Source of the DNA: Ficedula albicollis | Taxonomy: Eukaryota; Chordata; Aves; Passeriformes; Muscicapidae | Length of the DNA: 64,000 bases | NCBI RefSeq assembly: GCF_000247815.1 | Contig: NC_021678.1 | Coordinates: forward strand, 2,490,745-2,554,744 | Direction of reading: 5' to 3' | The notes under the pieces: model-generated | Told to the model about the DNA's origin: nothing | Database searches by the model: none | Seen by the model: the letters and a program-made list of their open reading frames with translations, nothing else | In this document: in pieces, positions 15,644 through 30,454 of the stretch | Layout of the letters: each line of letters starts with the position of its first letter | How positions within the stretch are numbered: the stretch's first letter is position 1 | Made by a program: the position numbers and the translations under genes

Positions 15644-18600
15644 GACTTCAGTGAGCACAGACTCCTTGAGAGGCTCCCTCAAGCCACACAGAGCCAAGAT
15701 TATAACACACAAAGCCCAGCTTAGGAGCATTTATGGCACAGAGCTGCACAGCACTGTGTGAAATGGTTTGAGGAGAGACAAAAAGCACCACAGGGCTTTT
15801 GTCAGGTTACTGGCACCACAGCAAGGCAGTTTTCTGTTGGGTTCACCAATTGAATAATTCTGTGATGCCTTTTTTAACAGGAGATTTTTCAGGAGTAATG
15901 CTCATTTCTTCCTAATTTCATGGTAGAATCCTCAAGTCTTCACTTTTTCTTTTAAACAGCTCTTCAGAGCCTCAGCTGTTCTTGCTGGCAGCATATAGTG
16001 GAAAACAATAAAGAAAAACAATACAAAACAATCAAAAATAAAATTTGCTAAACCCCACAATTTCTAGGGCAACACCATGAAAAACAAGCCACCTCCCTTT
16101 TTCCTCTCAAATTCCAGCAGCTCCAGACCTCCATTTCAGGCAGGTTTGGTGCCCCAACTCATCTGCATTTTCCAGCACAACAAAATTTCTTCCAAAACAA
16201 TTCAGGTACCCAAGATCCTGCTAATTACAATTTCCCCCCCACATACAAACAGGAGAAAAAAGAGACTTTCTTCTTGGCTCTCAGGAGGACCAGATCAGCT
16301 CTAGATTTGTCCCCAGGAGGATTCTTCCAGTGAATTAGTATTTCAAAGCAGCAGAGATGAAACAGGAAGATGCAGCACAGAAAACCCACCTGGGCCTTAC
16401 AGCACCTATTACACTCTTCTGTGCTCCTTGCAGGGCAACATCAGGAGCCAAAAGCAACCAAACCCACAGCCTGGAGGTGATGCAAAGCAAGCTGCTGATG
16501 TGGATGGGAAGCCTTGGATGCAGGGTCTGAAGCTGGAAAGTTTTTACATCTTTTTAACTGCAGGTTGCCCAAGGGTTTCTTTCTCCAGCTCTGCAAGCAG
16601 GACATGAAGCAATTGATAATCTGCAAAACCCTGCAGAGGAACTACAAACATTAAAGTCTCCATTTGCTACAGAATTAAGTGTCACAACAGATCTTTAACA
16701 GAGTATTTAGATCACAAGCACACTGCTACCCGTCCCTCAGCATCCTGCACCACAACTCGGGGTTTTCTGGGTGCCATTTATTATTACACTTACTCCACGT
16801 CATCAAACCCTCTTGGTATGCTGCAAATCTGTCCCACTGATTATTTTTTTATACAAACAGCAAGCCTGTATGCAAAAAGTAAGTTTGTGGACAATATGTA
16901 GGCTACAAAAGACTTCTTTGCCAGTAAATCTTTTGATACTCAGTGCTCTGGGCTGGGGACAAGGTGGGCATTGGGAACAGGCTGGACTTGATGATACTGG
17001 AGGACTTTTCCATCCCCAGTGACCCTATAAAAACATTCCTATACTGCGGACATCTTTTTTTCCACAGGGGTAGAAGATTAAATGCTTCATTTCAGAATGC
17101 ATCACACTAAATCCTCTACTGGGCATTCAGCAACACCACACTAATTTAACTTTTTTGTCCACATCTGCTGACCCAGGCACAGAGGCGTGCCCAAGATATT
17201 GCATCTACTACATCATGCACAACTCGTGGCACTCCCAGAACCACGACAAACCCCAGCACTCCTGCCAGCACAGTGCATTATTCATCACATCTTTTTATAG
17301 CCACACCCACCCAACAACCAAAAATCTCTTGCTCTCAACACTTCTCCCTGGATCTTCTGCTGGGATTTCAAGCCAAGTTTCACAGAATTGGGAAGCTTGG
17401 CTAAAAGCATCTATTACGTGCAGCACTGTGTAAGAACCAAGAGCCACGAGAAAGTGCAGCAAAAGTCACACGAAATCAGTAAAAGCACCAAGAAAGCAGT
17501 TTAAGAGGTGGAACAAGCACTCTCTAGACATCAAAGCACACACAGGTGAGGAATCAGTTCCCCAATACTCTTCCAGAACATTCTGCACACATTTAAAAGT
17601 GTAGAGGCTCCCTGGCACAATTCCTCTGCAAAGTCTTGAACTTTCCACTGATCCCACCCAGCCATAAACACGACCTGGGCAACATTAATATTGCTTCTCA
17701 TCTCATCCCCACCCTTCCCTTGCAGGAAGAACAAGCCTCCAAAGGATAGCAGGTCTCCCATAAGTGTAGAGATTGAAATATCAGCTATCATAATTATAAT
17801 CAGGTCATCATAATCACCTAAGGAAAGAATGTCATAGCAGGTAGACTGGGCAAAGCTCAAGGAATGCAAAAAGCCTTTCCCACCTTTTTAATCTGTGCAT
17901 GGAAGGCCAAAGTGATTTCAGCATCCTGTTAGGTCACAAAGCTAAAAAATAAGCCATAGTTGGAGAAACTTCTTATGCACACTCAAATGGAAAAAGGTGT
18001 GAGGTGAACAAAACTCCTTTCTCTCTGCCTAGGAGAGGAGAACAAAGTTACTCACCTTGGTGACACATCAGGAATAAATGTTCCCTGCTTTTTGGGAAAA
18101 CCTGTCCAAGCCCTCATCACCTCCCTCAACATCCCAAGCTTTTCTATGCCTGAACTGGGAATACAACCATATGGGAGGGGAGGAATAAGCAACAAAAGCA
18201 GCAGAGAGTAGTGCCTGAAAAAGCTGCCACCCCTCCTGAACACACCAGCAACTACACAGAGGGGAAGGAAACTGAAGTGTTCTCTGTGGCAAAGGTAAAC
18301 ACCCTCTCCCAAAAACGCTCTGTGATCAGGGCAGCAATGACACAGGGAAACAGGAGGATGGAAAGTGTGGTTACTGCCTCAACGAGGAGCTGCAGGCAGG
18401 TACAATCCCCAAAGGTTAACTTAAAGGATCTCTGGATTTGCCAAGCAGCCACAAAAATAAAAAACTGAAGAGATTACAGAGTTCTACCTGAGAAGAGGGA
18501 TAGAGGGTGAGGGCTGCTCCTAAATCACCCAGGTTTCTTCTACTGATGACCCAAAGCATGACACTGAGCTCAGACTCCACCACGAGCTTTCACAAGGCCC

Positions 18601-21600
18601 TTCAAACTTCAGAGCTGCCAAGCAAAACAACAAAACAGGATGTAATCCACAGTCACTGCAGTTTAATTTTACACAAGTCACAGAGTTATTATTGTACATG
18701 CTCCCAGAAACATCCCTGGTGTATCACAGAGCCTTGCAATGCAGCCAGTGGAAGGTGTAATTCCAGGGGAATTCAAAAATCTCAACCTTGACTCCTATAA
18801 AGGTCAGAGATGCTTTCTGTTGATACCAAAACAACATTCAGGTGCCAACTCTCATCTTCAAGCACCACTCAGGATCCTTCATCACTCCAAGTAAGGGTGG
18901 TGCTGCATGACCAGCTCTGACTTTTGAGCTATTGAAACCCACGACAACTTGTTCAGAGTCCTACCAGAAATACTGACCACGTTTCTCTCCTTAAAACCTT
19001 CTCCTCAGCAGAAACATGCATTTAAACTCAGGACTGGCAGGAAACCAGAATCTTCTGTTCCTCAGTGCTGACAGGAGCTGGGTTGGTCTTGTTTCCTGCA
19101 CTCTCTCCAACAATCTGGCAGTGATGAGGCTGCGAGGATGTTTCTATCCCATTTAGGAGGTGGAAGGGTGTCAACACCAGGATTTTTTAGCGAGAGCAGA
19201 CTAGGTTACAATGTCAACAGAAATGAGCAGGCAGCCTATCAAATTGGGATGACGTGGAAAGAGAGAGGGGAAAAAGGAATCACGGCTGGAACATTGGACA
19301 CAAAGGCCACAGGAATGCAGGTCATGCCATGTAAAGTGGGAAAATCATCACCGAGGGAAGCACAGAGACTGAAGAGACCAAGATTTACTCCAATGCAGCA
19401 GCTATTTGGCACGGCTATAGAGAAACTATCCAAATTAAGGCCCACTAGGCTCAGCTTAAATAGTCAGGAGGTTTCTGTTCCTGCTGTTTTGGTGAAATAA
19501 ACAGATGAAAAGGTTGGGAAGTTACTGAAATGTGCATATTGAAAACAGCTAATGTAGATTTTGTTTTGTGTAGTTACCAACACAGATGTTTACCACTTGC
19601 CAAAGTACTCCCATGCAAATATCACTCCGGGATTTTTCAAATAACTCTGGCTGTGAGCTGAACCTGACTTGGGCTGCCATCCTCCTACCTGAGCACAGGC
19701 ACACATCACTAACTTGTACAGCAACTTCCATGGAATAAATCACTTCAGAGGACTCAAACACCTGCCCATGAGGATTCCTTTGTAAAGAAATCAAGTGGAA
19801 ATCATGACCAACATATCTTCAACCCAAGAAGCACAGAAAGCAAGAACCAAAAGGAAAGAGAGCAGCAGGGTGGTGTCATGGCTAAATATTCTTTATTGCC
19901 CTGGAAAGGGACCTTGGCTCCAGCTATCCCAGTGGCTCTATCAGCATCCACCAGGAACATTTTGCTGCCTCATTGTCTAAACAAAGTCAGAAGCCACTGG
20001 ATCCAGTTAGACTTTGCTCCCAATAAAGTCTCTTAAGGGACGTGTGGTGCTGCAAGTCACTGAAGACAAGACACTCAACTTCCCTGATCAAAATGCCTCA
20101 TCAGCTCCCCATCTCCCTCCTTGGAAAGGGACAATCCAGTTAGCAGCAGCTCTGGAATCCTACCTAAAGCAATTATGTCATTTCAGGCTGTTCATAATAT
20201 CTGACAAGAGCTTCCCCACACAAAGAAAAAAATTACATGCGGATTTCTTTTTGATTCAAAGCTCAGCCATCAATTAAGCTGCTAAGAGACAATGGGAGTG
20301 TCTCTCTAAAAAGCCCCCAGTATCATTGATTGCAGAGTAAATCAGCATTTAACTCCATAGCAAGTCTTTTCCAGCTTTTGAAAGCTCTAACATTAGGATT
20401 AGGAAGTCTGGGGGAAAATAAAATTAACCAGGGGTTTTCTACAGAAAAAAAAAGCAAAGCCAAATCAGATTCAGATCATCTAATTGAAGAATTACATCAG
20501 GCTTAGTATCACTGAAAATTCCAGAGGCTTAAATTCTGTCCTGACACCACAGCTGATTCCTTGCTCAAAATTAATTCATCATTAAAGATGACCTGCTGCC
20601 ATGAGACATCAAAAACTCATTACAAGCCATAGGAGCTGAATGCTGCAGGACTGAATTCAATTCCATCTTTAAGAGGTTTTTCCTTCAGGAAGGAGAAGCT
20701 CAAGTTGCAAGATTAGTCATGCTCACAAAAGCACAGGGACAGCTCCACACACCCTGCAGAAAGGGAAAGCCCAGGCTACACAGGGAGACTGCTCCAGGCT
20801 CTCCTAGACAGGAGAAAGCCCTGCCCTCAGCAAAAAGGAGAAAACAGGATTAAAAAATCCCTTGAACACATTTGAACCGTTAATAATGTTTTTTTCCTCT
20901 ATCAAATACACCATTTAATCAACAGGTTTTTTTCTTGCCTCATTCTTTTCCTTTCTGTAGACATTCACATGCCCCAAATCCCAGGCAAGTTACCATTCAG
21001 AATACTGTGTGTGCAGATATATATATATATAAACTTTAAACTACCATTTAAAATACTGTTTATGTACATATGCATCTGAAACAAAGGCTGCAAATTTGCA
21101 AGCTCCTTTGTCATCATGTTTTCTATCAGCTCAGAAAAAGGAATTCCCTTTACCTGGAGTGAATTATTAAGGTGAAGGGAAAGCAAGAGTGGGTTTCTGG
21201 TCGGTCTCCTAACATTTGTTTCCTCTCATCATCCAAGTGTTTTCCAAGGCTTTACAGGGGTGGCACTGCATTCATTTCCCAGCGTTGCAGCCCTCTGGCT
21301 GCACTGGGAAGAAAGAGTACACAAGGACTTGAAAGAGACTCCAAGCTCAAACACCTAAAAGACAAAACACTTCACACATCCTCGCTGCTATTTCGTCAGT
21401 CTCCCACTGCCTGTCTCCCTTACCTCAAAGGAAAGGGAAATTAATTACTCCAAAGCAAGGAAGGCTGCATGTGTCAGAGCTCCTAATGATATTCAGCTAC
21501 CTTCCAAGCCAGCACAAGTCATCTCGCAGCCAAAGAGGGGTGAGGGAAGTTAAACACCCAATTAAAACCAGACCAAGGCACTTGTTCTCTCCTTTAAGTA

Positions 21601-23089
21601 GGTGCAGCTCACTTCCCAATTACCTAATGCATAATTACACCTGGAGGTGCTCACTGTCACTCTGGATATGTTCTTGCAGTACATTTATTTTGGCAGCTCC
21701 ATTTACACCAATGGGCTTAGATTTCCAGTTTTGGGATGTGTTTTTCCACAGTGTGGGGGATTACAAGAGCGATGGAGCCCTCACACTCCCATTTTTAGGC
21801 TAATCCTGTCGGGTTAAAGGCTTGCAGCTGGCAGGATCTTTCACTAGAGGAGGCAGAGTTTACATTGATTTAAAACTAGTGGGCCATTGCAATCAGTAAT
21901 TCCTGCAACATCACTTCCCCTCAAGGAGGGCTGCCTTGGCCAGGAATACAAACACAGCTTTGATTTGGCCATCAGGTGTGCGCTGGAGCACAGATGCCAC
22001 CCCTAGCAACAACTCCAGCCAGGAACATTTCTGTCCCACAGCCCAGGCTGGTGCTTTCTGCAAGGCTGGATCCAGCAGAACACTCGCCAAGCACTGAAGA
22101 CAGGTTAAAAAACAACAACAACAGAAAAAAAGGGTAAGCATCTATCAATTCAAGTCACTTAAGAAGACCAGCTCATCACTGGCCTTGACTTCACCTTTTT
22201 GACAGTCCAGAAAACTCCCAAACAGGATATTCAAGTAGGGCTGAGCAGCTAATCACAGGAAATTAATTTTATATTCTGCTAGAGAGAATGAGGCAGCTTC
22301 TTTCCAGCTGAGAGCATGCAATTATTTGGCTCCATCTCAGAAGCCATGCCAGCAGCTGCACAGCCCCTTCCAGAGGGATAAGTTTATTTTTGCTTTGTCC
22401 CAAACCTGTTGGTTCTCCAATTCTACCAAGTGCCTGGAGAAACAGAAGCTCCCAGGAGGATTTGGGGTCACTATGACACGACATTCTCTTCCATGCAAAT
22501 AATTTTGCACAGCACCAACTCCAGCCACTGAGGACAGGACAAGGAAAGCACCAGAGCAGAGCCCAGGCTGGATGGGACCCCCAAGACACCTGAAGCTGTT
22601 CTCCTCTTTTACTCCAGCCTTAACATGGAACATAACAGCTCAAAATATCTCCAGCAGACTCTGGAAGGAAGAACATCTGTCCTTATCCAGGGATGTGACA
22701 AACGGATGGTGACCACAGCTTTTATCTCCCCAAAGCAGGATGGGCAAGTCAAAAACCCAGAACACCCCCTTCTTAACTGCCAATGAAGCTCATCTCCTTC
22801 TGTGAAAATTCCACTGTAAGAAGGACCTTCCTAAAAAAAATAAATGCTGTTTAGAAGAGATTCATTGGCAATAATTATTATTATTAACAGTGACAGCAAC
22901 ATCTCATTATTCCACGTATTGATTTAATTTCTAGAGCAAATCCCAAGCAAAACTCTGAGACTAAACATTTTTTCTTCAAGATGGAGACTCAAATAAGGTT
23001 TCCCATCCAAGATATTTAGAGATGTCATTATTTTTCCAAGCTGCCTCTAATGAGTAATTTGAGGGGGAGGTTGTTTTTATTTTGTTTTT
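15644..23089. other. Intron-like DNA, one possible CR1 remnant
   Basis: No exon was recognised. Minor items are a TA tract at about 21,018-21,030 followed by a diverged doublet of TACCATT..AATACTGT, and a TTATTATTATTAA tract near 22,875. Confidence 0.6.
16948..17035 (+). mobile_element. Possible CR1 tail remnant
   Basis: GGCTGGACTTGATGATACTG followed by GGACTTTTCCATCCCCAGTG and ACCCTATAA resembles the last 60-80 bases of an old CR1 copy (GGACT..GATGAT.., then ..CCAACCC..TGATTCTAT). It is heavily diverged and could be chance. Confidence 0.45.
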
Positions 23090-23440
23090 AGAATCACAAC
23101 CAGCGACGGCCTCTCTGTAAAGGAGAAAGACGAACTCACAGCAAGTAGCTCTGGTGCCAATATTTCAAAAATAAGCAACTTGCATAATCTTAGAAGCATT
23201 TATATGGAAGCTCTCCTTCAGAAAGAGGCCTTTGATGATCCTGTGGTTTTGACAGGGGGATCCTTATATGGATTCAAACCTCACAAAATATTTTATACAG
23301 AGCGCGATTGTAACGTGTCGAATGAATGGAGGCCAGAACCAAAAGATTTGTGGAGGCCTTGGGGCTCCCAACTTGAAAGTTTCATATCAGGAATACCAGA
23401 GGACCTTGGCAGAGCTTTTGTTTTTATTTAGACACACGCA
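23090..23440. other. Unique, CpG-bearing non-repeat segment, candidate conserved element
   Basis: Contains CpG-bearing words such as GAGCGCGATTGTAACGTGTC that are rare in the surrounding intron-like DNA, and carries no repeat motif. An 83-codon + frame crosses it (from 23,180) with a protein-like but unrecognised sequence. I cannot tell a conserved regulatory element from chance. Confidence 0.3.
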
Positions 23441-25271
23441 GTTTTCCCAAGAACAAGTTCCCTGCCAAAAGAGCTCCCAGCCAAGGACGCTCCCAGTGCC
23501 CGGAGATCGGCGAGGAGTGACCAAGGATGAGGGGTTTGTGCTGTTCTGAAAAGGCTGGACACCAACTCCCAGACAAACGGACTGCAGCACACACTTCCTG
23601 AGTATTTACAACATAAGCAAAATGAAGAAGGATCATTTTTAAGAAGTGATGTTAGTGCAAACAGGCTGCAGTGCCCTGACAGTGCGACAGCGAAATCTTC
23701 ATCTGCTAAATCCCCTCAGCACCTCCATCTGCACCTAAATTTCCCTTTTCCCTACAGCCTTCCATCCATGACACGCTTCCTGTGCCTTTCCACAGCTGAG
23801 AACCACACATACACCATGCAGAGCTCAGGAGAACAAACTTCTGGCAACAAACCCTAGACAGCAGCCCCAATATTTCAATTTCTCTGCAGCTGAAGATTTG
23901 GTGTATTTATTGCACACAAGTTGTGCTTCCCAAACCTCCAGGGTGAAAACTGGCTGGAAAACATGAGCACAGACACCAGGAAAACACCCAAAGTGCCTGT
24001 AAGCTGCTTGTGCCTCTCAGGGAGTCCTCCTGATGGGAAAATAGGACAGCACTCCCCTGTTCCTAAGGGCTCAGAGCTCCTGTGTCAGACTTGGTGTCAC
24101 TCAAGAAGCCAGCACAGGGCTCCTGTAAAGCCCACTGAGGAAAAAGCAGAGCTCAGAGTATGCTTTGACAGGCTCTGAACACAAGCTCTTTAAATGATCA
24201 AAAATTAGGTAACAAAGGACTGTACTCAGAACTGTCTGGAGAACTTCTGGATTTCCATTGTATTTTTGTGCAACACTACATGAAGCTCTGCTGAACACCA
24301 GAGCAAGACTGCCATAATTAATTTCACTTGTCAACAGTCAGATGTGGACATACCCCATCTCACTGGAACGAGAAATGTAATTTACATTTCCTTTGTCACC
24401 TGTTAAATCAGAGACTACGCATTAAGCAGGATTAAATTGTGTCGTTTTTGCCAAAAGTAACATCATTATTACAGCCACAGGGATTCGCAGAGGAAATCCA
24501 TTCTCCACAGGATTTTTTTTTTCTGTGAAAATGAAGCTAAGCATTTAAAAATTATCTATAATACATAGGTGTTTTGCATAAACTCCCCTGCCTGGCTACC
24601 AAATTTGAACTGGAGAGCTCCAGCAGTGCTCAGTAGTAAAACCTGATAAATCTTTTCTGCCTATTAGAATATTTGTGTGCATGGCAACCTCCTGCTGCAA
24701 AAGGCTTGGTCCTGTCTCAGTAAAATGCCCAAAATCAACAACTTGCATCCCCCAAACCTGGAGACCACCTGAGTCTAGGAGGTTTCTGGGAGCAGAGGAG
24801 GAGGAATGAGAGCAAGGAGCAGGGATCCACAAGGTAAATTCAACAGGATGCTCCTGGCTGAAAGCATCTGCAATGCTCTTGGACGTGCCAAGCTTTTTAT
24901 TTACAGCTGCTGCAGGAAGGCTGGACAGGGACAACACCACCACCACGATTTCTGCCTCAGAAGCCCAGAGAGCAGCTGACCTACAGCAAAAGGCAAAAAA
25001 GCAGTCAGGAGCCTGCTCTGCCAGGAATCTAGGAACAGAACTGAGGGGTGGAAGCAGCTGTGGTTCAGGCACTGTGCAGCACAACCACATCTGTGCAACT
25101 TGTCTGTCTCTGAGACGACTCCATGACTCACAAGTCTGGATCCATCTGCTCCCATTAGAGTGTCAAATGCCTCAGTGTGACCCCCTGCACAGTTCCTTAT
25201 TGCCACACACATCTGTTCTTCCTCTAGTCAGCCTTCCCACCACCCCAGACCACCTATGAAATACCTACACC
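23441..25271. other. Intron-like DNA without a recognised feature
   Basis: Frames of 128 and 164 codons on opposite strands at 24.6-25.3 kb overlap each other and match nothing known. Confidence 0.55.
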
Positions 25272-25447
<176 letters not shown>

Positions 25448-25786
25448 GCACTTTACAGCTGGCAACTGTAGCCTCACCATTTAGTCCACATGAATTTCTA
25501 GGAAAGCACATAAAGTGTTTGAAATAGCTTTCCTACTTCCAAGGTGCTGCAAAGAGAGAAAAAAAAAAATGTAAAAAACCTTCTCCCACACAACTCTTCT
25601 GGCTGCTGCAAAATCCTGCTAAACCTGAGTTAGGCTGCAGGCAGTGGGGAGCACTGACAAGTCCTGCAGTGCTCCCCAGCCACCAGGACAGCCTGTGCTC
25701 CTTCAGGACACTTCTTGAAGCATCCAGCCTGACAGCTCTGGTAACTCCCAGCAGTTATCACCCACCACAGCACCCTCAGACCTCTG

Positions 25787-26799
25787 AGTGCCAAAAGACC
25801 TCTGAAGAGGGAGTAAAAATCAGACAGATCTGGGGAAGCACAGTTGTCACGAGGGCAGGGGACAATAAGCAGGACAATAATAATTTCTGAAAACCAGAAA
25901 TCATGGTCATGTATTAATAAAATTGCACCAAAACTCTCACCCATCACATGAGGAAAGGATGTTTGGATCCTGTCTTGTATTTCAGGAGCCCCTCTGTTGC
26001 AGCTTTGATAGAACCTTGATAGAACAAAACAAAAGTGGGACACATCCATCCTGCCTGCCCTTCCCATGCCAGCCCCAAGGGGAAGCCCAGGCTCACCTGA
26101 GATCACTGCTGTTATACAGACTTGTATTATAGATGCCTAACCCTGATCTTCAGGTAAAAACTACTAAAAACTTAATTCATTTTAATTTTAATCCATTAAA
26201 AAACTACTTTCTATTACACTTAGAGTTATACTTGTTTCCAGGGAAAAAAAAAACCAAAAAAACAAAAAGACCCAGACAATGCCTTGCAGGTAGCCAGTGC
26301 CAAAAGACCTCTGAAGAGGGAGTAAAAATCAGACAGATCTGGGGAAGCACAGTTGTCACGAGGGCAGGGGACAATAAGCAGGACAATAATAATTTCTGAA
26401 AACCAGAAATCATGGTCATGTATTAATAAAATTGCACCAAAACTCTCACCCATCACATGAGGAAAGGATGTTTGGATCCTGTCTTGTATTTCAGGAGCCC
26501 CTCTGTTGCAGCTTTGATAGAACCTTGATAGAACAAAACAAAAGTGGGACACATCCATCCTGCCTGCCCTTCCCATGCCAGCCCCAAGGGGAAGCCCAGG
26601 CTCACCTGAGATCACTGCTGTTATACAGACTTGTATTATAGATGCCTAACCCTGATCTTCAGGTAAAAACTACTAAAAACTTAATTCATTTTAATTTTAA
26701 TCCATTAAAAAACTACTTTCTATTACACTTAGAGTTACACTTGTTTCCAGGGAAAAAAAACCAAAAAAACAAAAAGACCCAGACAATGCCTTGCAGGTA
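25787..26799. repeat. About 505-bp tandem duplication
   Basis: 25,787-26,292 and 26,296-26,799 are nearly identical. Seen differences are AGTTATAC/AGTTACAC and A10 against A8 in one tract. Confidence 0.95.
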
Positions 26800-28130
26800 T
26801 AAACATCCCACCCAGGATCAGCAAAGATCTACAAGACAACAAAATCCCAAGGAATAATTGAGTGGTGCAGTCCTAACAAGTGCACAACCACAAGTATTTG
26901 CCATCACCTTCCTCTGTATGTTCACCAGCAAACAAATTTGGCATTGAAATGAAAGCATGGAGCAGGTGAGCTTGGTTCAATCAGCTTTTTAACAGGTATT
27001 TGGAATCTGCTCTCCAGAGCATGCTGCCAGGTTTATGTTCACATTTAACTTTAAAATGGTGTGGGTTTTGAGGTGATAAACATAGCTCACACACCAATGC
27101 CAAACTGATTCTTAGCTTATGAGGATATGGATAAACTTCTCCCACATTTAGCCTTTGGAGGAAATGAACTCAGGGGAGCCTAAAGCAACTAAATGCACTT
27201 ATTAAAAAAACCACTCCACCTGCTTCCTGGTGAAATATTTCCCCCTCCAGAGATCAGTATCTGGTTTATCACCTGAAAAGTCACACAAGTTTTGCTTCCA
27301 TCTTGAACAGGACTGATACACTCTGTGCTTCAGGGTTTTAAAGGGTTTTTCTTCCCCTGCTCTACATGTCTGCCAAACTGAGCAAGGTGCTCACTTTGAC
27401 CTGAATAAAGCAAAACTGAGTCACAGCTAAAAAAGGCAACATTCCTCATCTGCACTTATCCCACCCCATCAGGGATTCCAGCCTGAAACACCTCAGTAAG
27501 GAAAGGTAACAGGAAAGGAAAAAAACCTCTCATGTTTGTAAACTATGCATTACCTCTTCAAAACACAAATGTTGTGTTGCTTGTGCCAAAACTGACTGAG
27601 GAAAAAGAAAACCACTGTAATATCAAACCCCAGTCTAACACTAGGACAGCACCAGTTTGGTACCAAGAATGTTTATTTTAATCCAACTCACACATTCATA
27701 TTCCCACCTGCTGCCAAAATCTACCACAAAAGCAAGGTAGAGAACAGATGTTTCTCTAAAGCATGGTGGGTTTTTTGGGTTTGGGGTTTTTTTTTAAATC
27801 ATTCAGAACAATTTCACTGAACAGAACCTGCCCCAGATGCTTGACCTGCTACAGAATATCAGCCAAAACTCTTCTCTATCAAGGCAGCCCACAAACCTAG
27901 GAATAAATCCACCTTAGACAAGGCAAAAGCTTTAAGTCCATCAGATACTTGAGAGTATTTCTTGCAGCCTGAGACAGGAACAGACAAGAACCACCACCTG
28001 AAAGGCTTCTTCATGAATTCCACCCCAACACTTGAGCTGGTTGGAGAAGAACAGAGGTCAGAGGGTCACACTAAAGGTTCTCTGTGTTTCCACAGGCTGA
28101 AGTGGGTGCACAAATGGTTTTCTGCTCAGC

Positions 28131-28228
28131 CATAACAGCACAGAACCGAGCAAGAGACTCCCAGTTGTCCAAAATGTACCACAACAGCACAGAACTGAGC
28201 AAGAGACTCCCAGTTGTCCAAAATGTAC
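28131..28228. repeat. 49-bp tandem duplication
   Basis: AACAGCACAGAACCGAGCAA ... AAAATGTAC is repeated at an offset of 49, with one C/T difference in the core. Confidence 0.93.
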
Positions 28229-29079
28229 AGCTATAAATACATAAATACATAAATACAGGCCCAACCTATCAAAAAAAAAAACATCAGCACACTCCCTGGA
28301 AAAGCAAGTCAGGGATGTCCCAGCAGCAAGGGCAGCTCAGGAGGGTGCAGGTAGGATTAATTGTCATAGTACTCAGAGGTTCTACAAACAGCAGACAAAT
28401 ACTCATCCAATATTTGCCATGAATGTAAATCCACCCTCCTGCAGTCCTCCTGCTCTTGCTGTTTATAGCCTCCAGCAGAAGAGATGGAGCTATAAAAGAA
28501 CTCCCCCATTACCACCTGCTCAGCCTTCAGTAAACTGAATATCTTCAAAAGAGGAAAGACAAATCCACCCCAAGAATGCACATCTTGCCAAACTGGCTCT
28601 GGCTGACGTGTGAGATATTCCAACAAAACAGTCTCAGCACTCAGAATGCAACTGGGCTAAAGGCAGAGGGAGGAAAGGAGGAGTCAGTCCTAAACTAGGA
28701 AAGCTGAATTTATTTGCCATTACATTATCTGCCATTGAAAAAAAAAATTGCACACTAGCATCATCTATCAGGTCAAACACCAGGAAGGTGAATAGCTTGA
28801 TTGGTAAAACCCAGGGTGCTGTAACCCAAGATGTTTTTCTGCCCAGCAAACACTCCCAGCTAGGAAAAACTCCCAATTACTTTCTCCCACTGGGTTGCCT
28901 GAATTGACAAAGAAACGTGGTGTTTTGACAGTCCTTCAGAGGGGCAGACCATCAGCTCCTTTCAGTGTTCAGAATCTTAACAGCCATGCAAGGCACTGTT
29001 TCAGCCTGGAGAGGGACAATTAAGATGATAATTCCCCCGAATCTGTCTAAATGCCTACAAAAGGAACACTTTAAATAAA

Positions 29080-29640
29080 AGCTTTCATTTGGGCAAATAT
29101 CCAGCCAGTTCCCCAGCAAGACAGAGCTCTAAAAAACAATTCCACGATGAACGTGAATTATTAGAATTAAGAGTTTTCCTGTACACTTGAAATCCCTCAT
29201 GCAAAAACCAGAGGCCTGTGATGAAATGAACGGGTCTCCATATCGACCCCGTTCAGAAATGCCACAACAATTTCCCTTATCAGCAGATAATGAAAAACCT
29301 ATAAACTCCCATCTCAGCCATAATAATTCATACTGCCTTTTCTATTACTACTCAGAAATGTATCAGTCATTGCTAACCTTAAACAAATGCAGATTAATGC
29401 TGCTTTTTGAACAAATCTCATCTATTTTCTCCCAAATGATTTTGCATTATTTATACATCCAGCGTAGTCAAAACCCTTTCGGATTTAGGTGTGATTTTTC
29501 AAGTTGTTCTCCAACCACATTCTCAGCTCACACCTTTGATGGAATTTTCAGAACAGGTATTTGCTTTTTCCCTCTTACACATTATGTAAAGTGCCCCAGA
29601 AGTTCCTTGCCAAGGACAGGCACTGAAACATGAATCAATT
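29080..29640. other. Unique AT-rich segment, candidate conserved element
   Basis: About 550 bases without repeat motifs, including CGGGTCTCCATATCGACCCC and CCAGCGTAGTCAAAACCCTT. A 148-codon + frame from 29,187 is the longest non-repeat frame here, but matches no protein I know, lies antisense to the inferred gene and has no clear splice context. Confidence 0.3.
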
Positions 29641-30454
29641 ATGATATTCAACACCCCTGAAATATTTACTACCCAAGACTTCCAGGTTTTTATTTTCACA
29701 CTGGTAGACAAAAGGGTGAAGATCAGGATGATAAAACAGGGAAGAGAGGAACAAAAAGATGCCAGCAGAGCACAACATGGCAGGGGTGGGAGGGAAGTAG
29801 TGAAGAACCTCATTAGCCAGGCAGGAGCTTAATTAAAGTGTGAAAAGAACAGCACTGCACAGCCCCAAAATGCAATTACCTGGGACTAGGAGCATCCAGC
29901 CCCAGAACTCAGGCACTGCAAGACAAATAAAAATTTACAAGGCCTAAAGCAACCTGAGGTGGCACTGAATCCAGCCAGGCTCCAAAAAGGTGGAAGCTGC
30001 CAAGCTGCAAAGACTCCCTCCAACAAAAAAAACTACCCAGTCACTCCCAACAACTGCTCAGGCTTACTGCTGATTAACAGTCATAAGGAAAACCTGCAAA
30101 ATCTGATCTCCTTCCAGCCTGAACACCGACTATGCCATGATAAGATAAATCACAATATCTTAACTTCCTCCAAATGATCTAATTCTTCAATCTAGAAGTT
30201 TCCCAATGTAAAAACCCACAAGGGTGTAACTCCGACACCAGCACACTGACAGCCAAATCTCCACCACCCAGCCCTGAACAGGACTTTTAACCTATCAGGT
30301 GTGACAGTTAACCATCTCTTTGCCCAGCAGAACATGACTAGTTGAAAGTCCTAACTGGATGAAATTTCAGCTAATAAGGTGCCCAGGGTAACTTTTCAAA
30401 CCACAAGTACCACCCACTGGTACTTGGATTTGTCCCAGTGCCTTTTAAGCTTGG

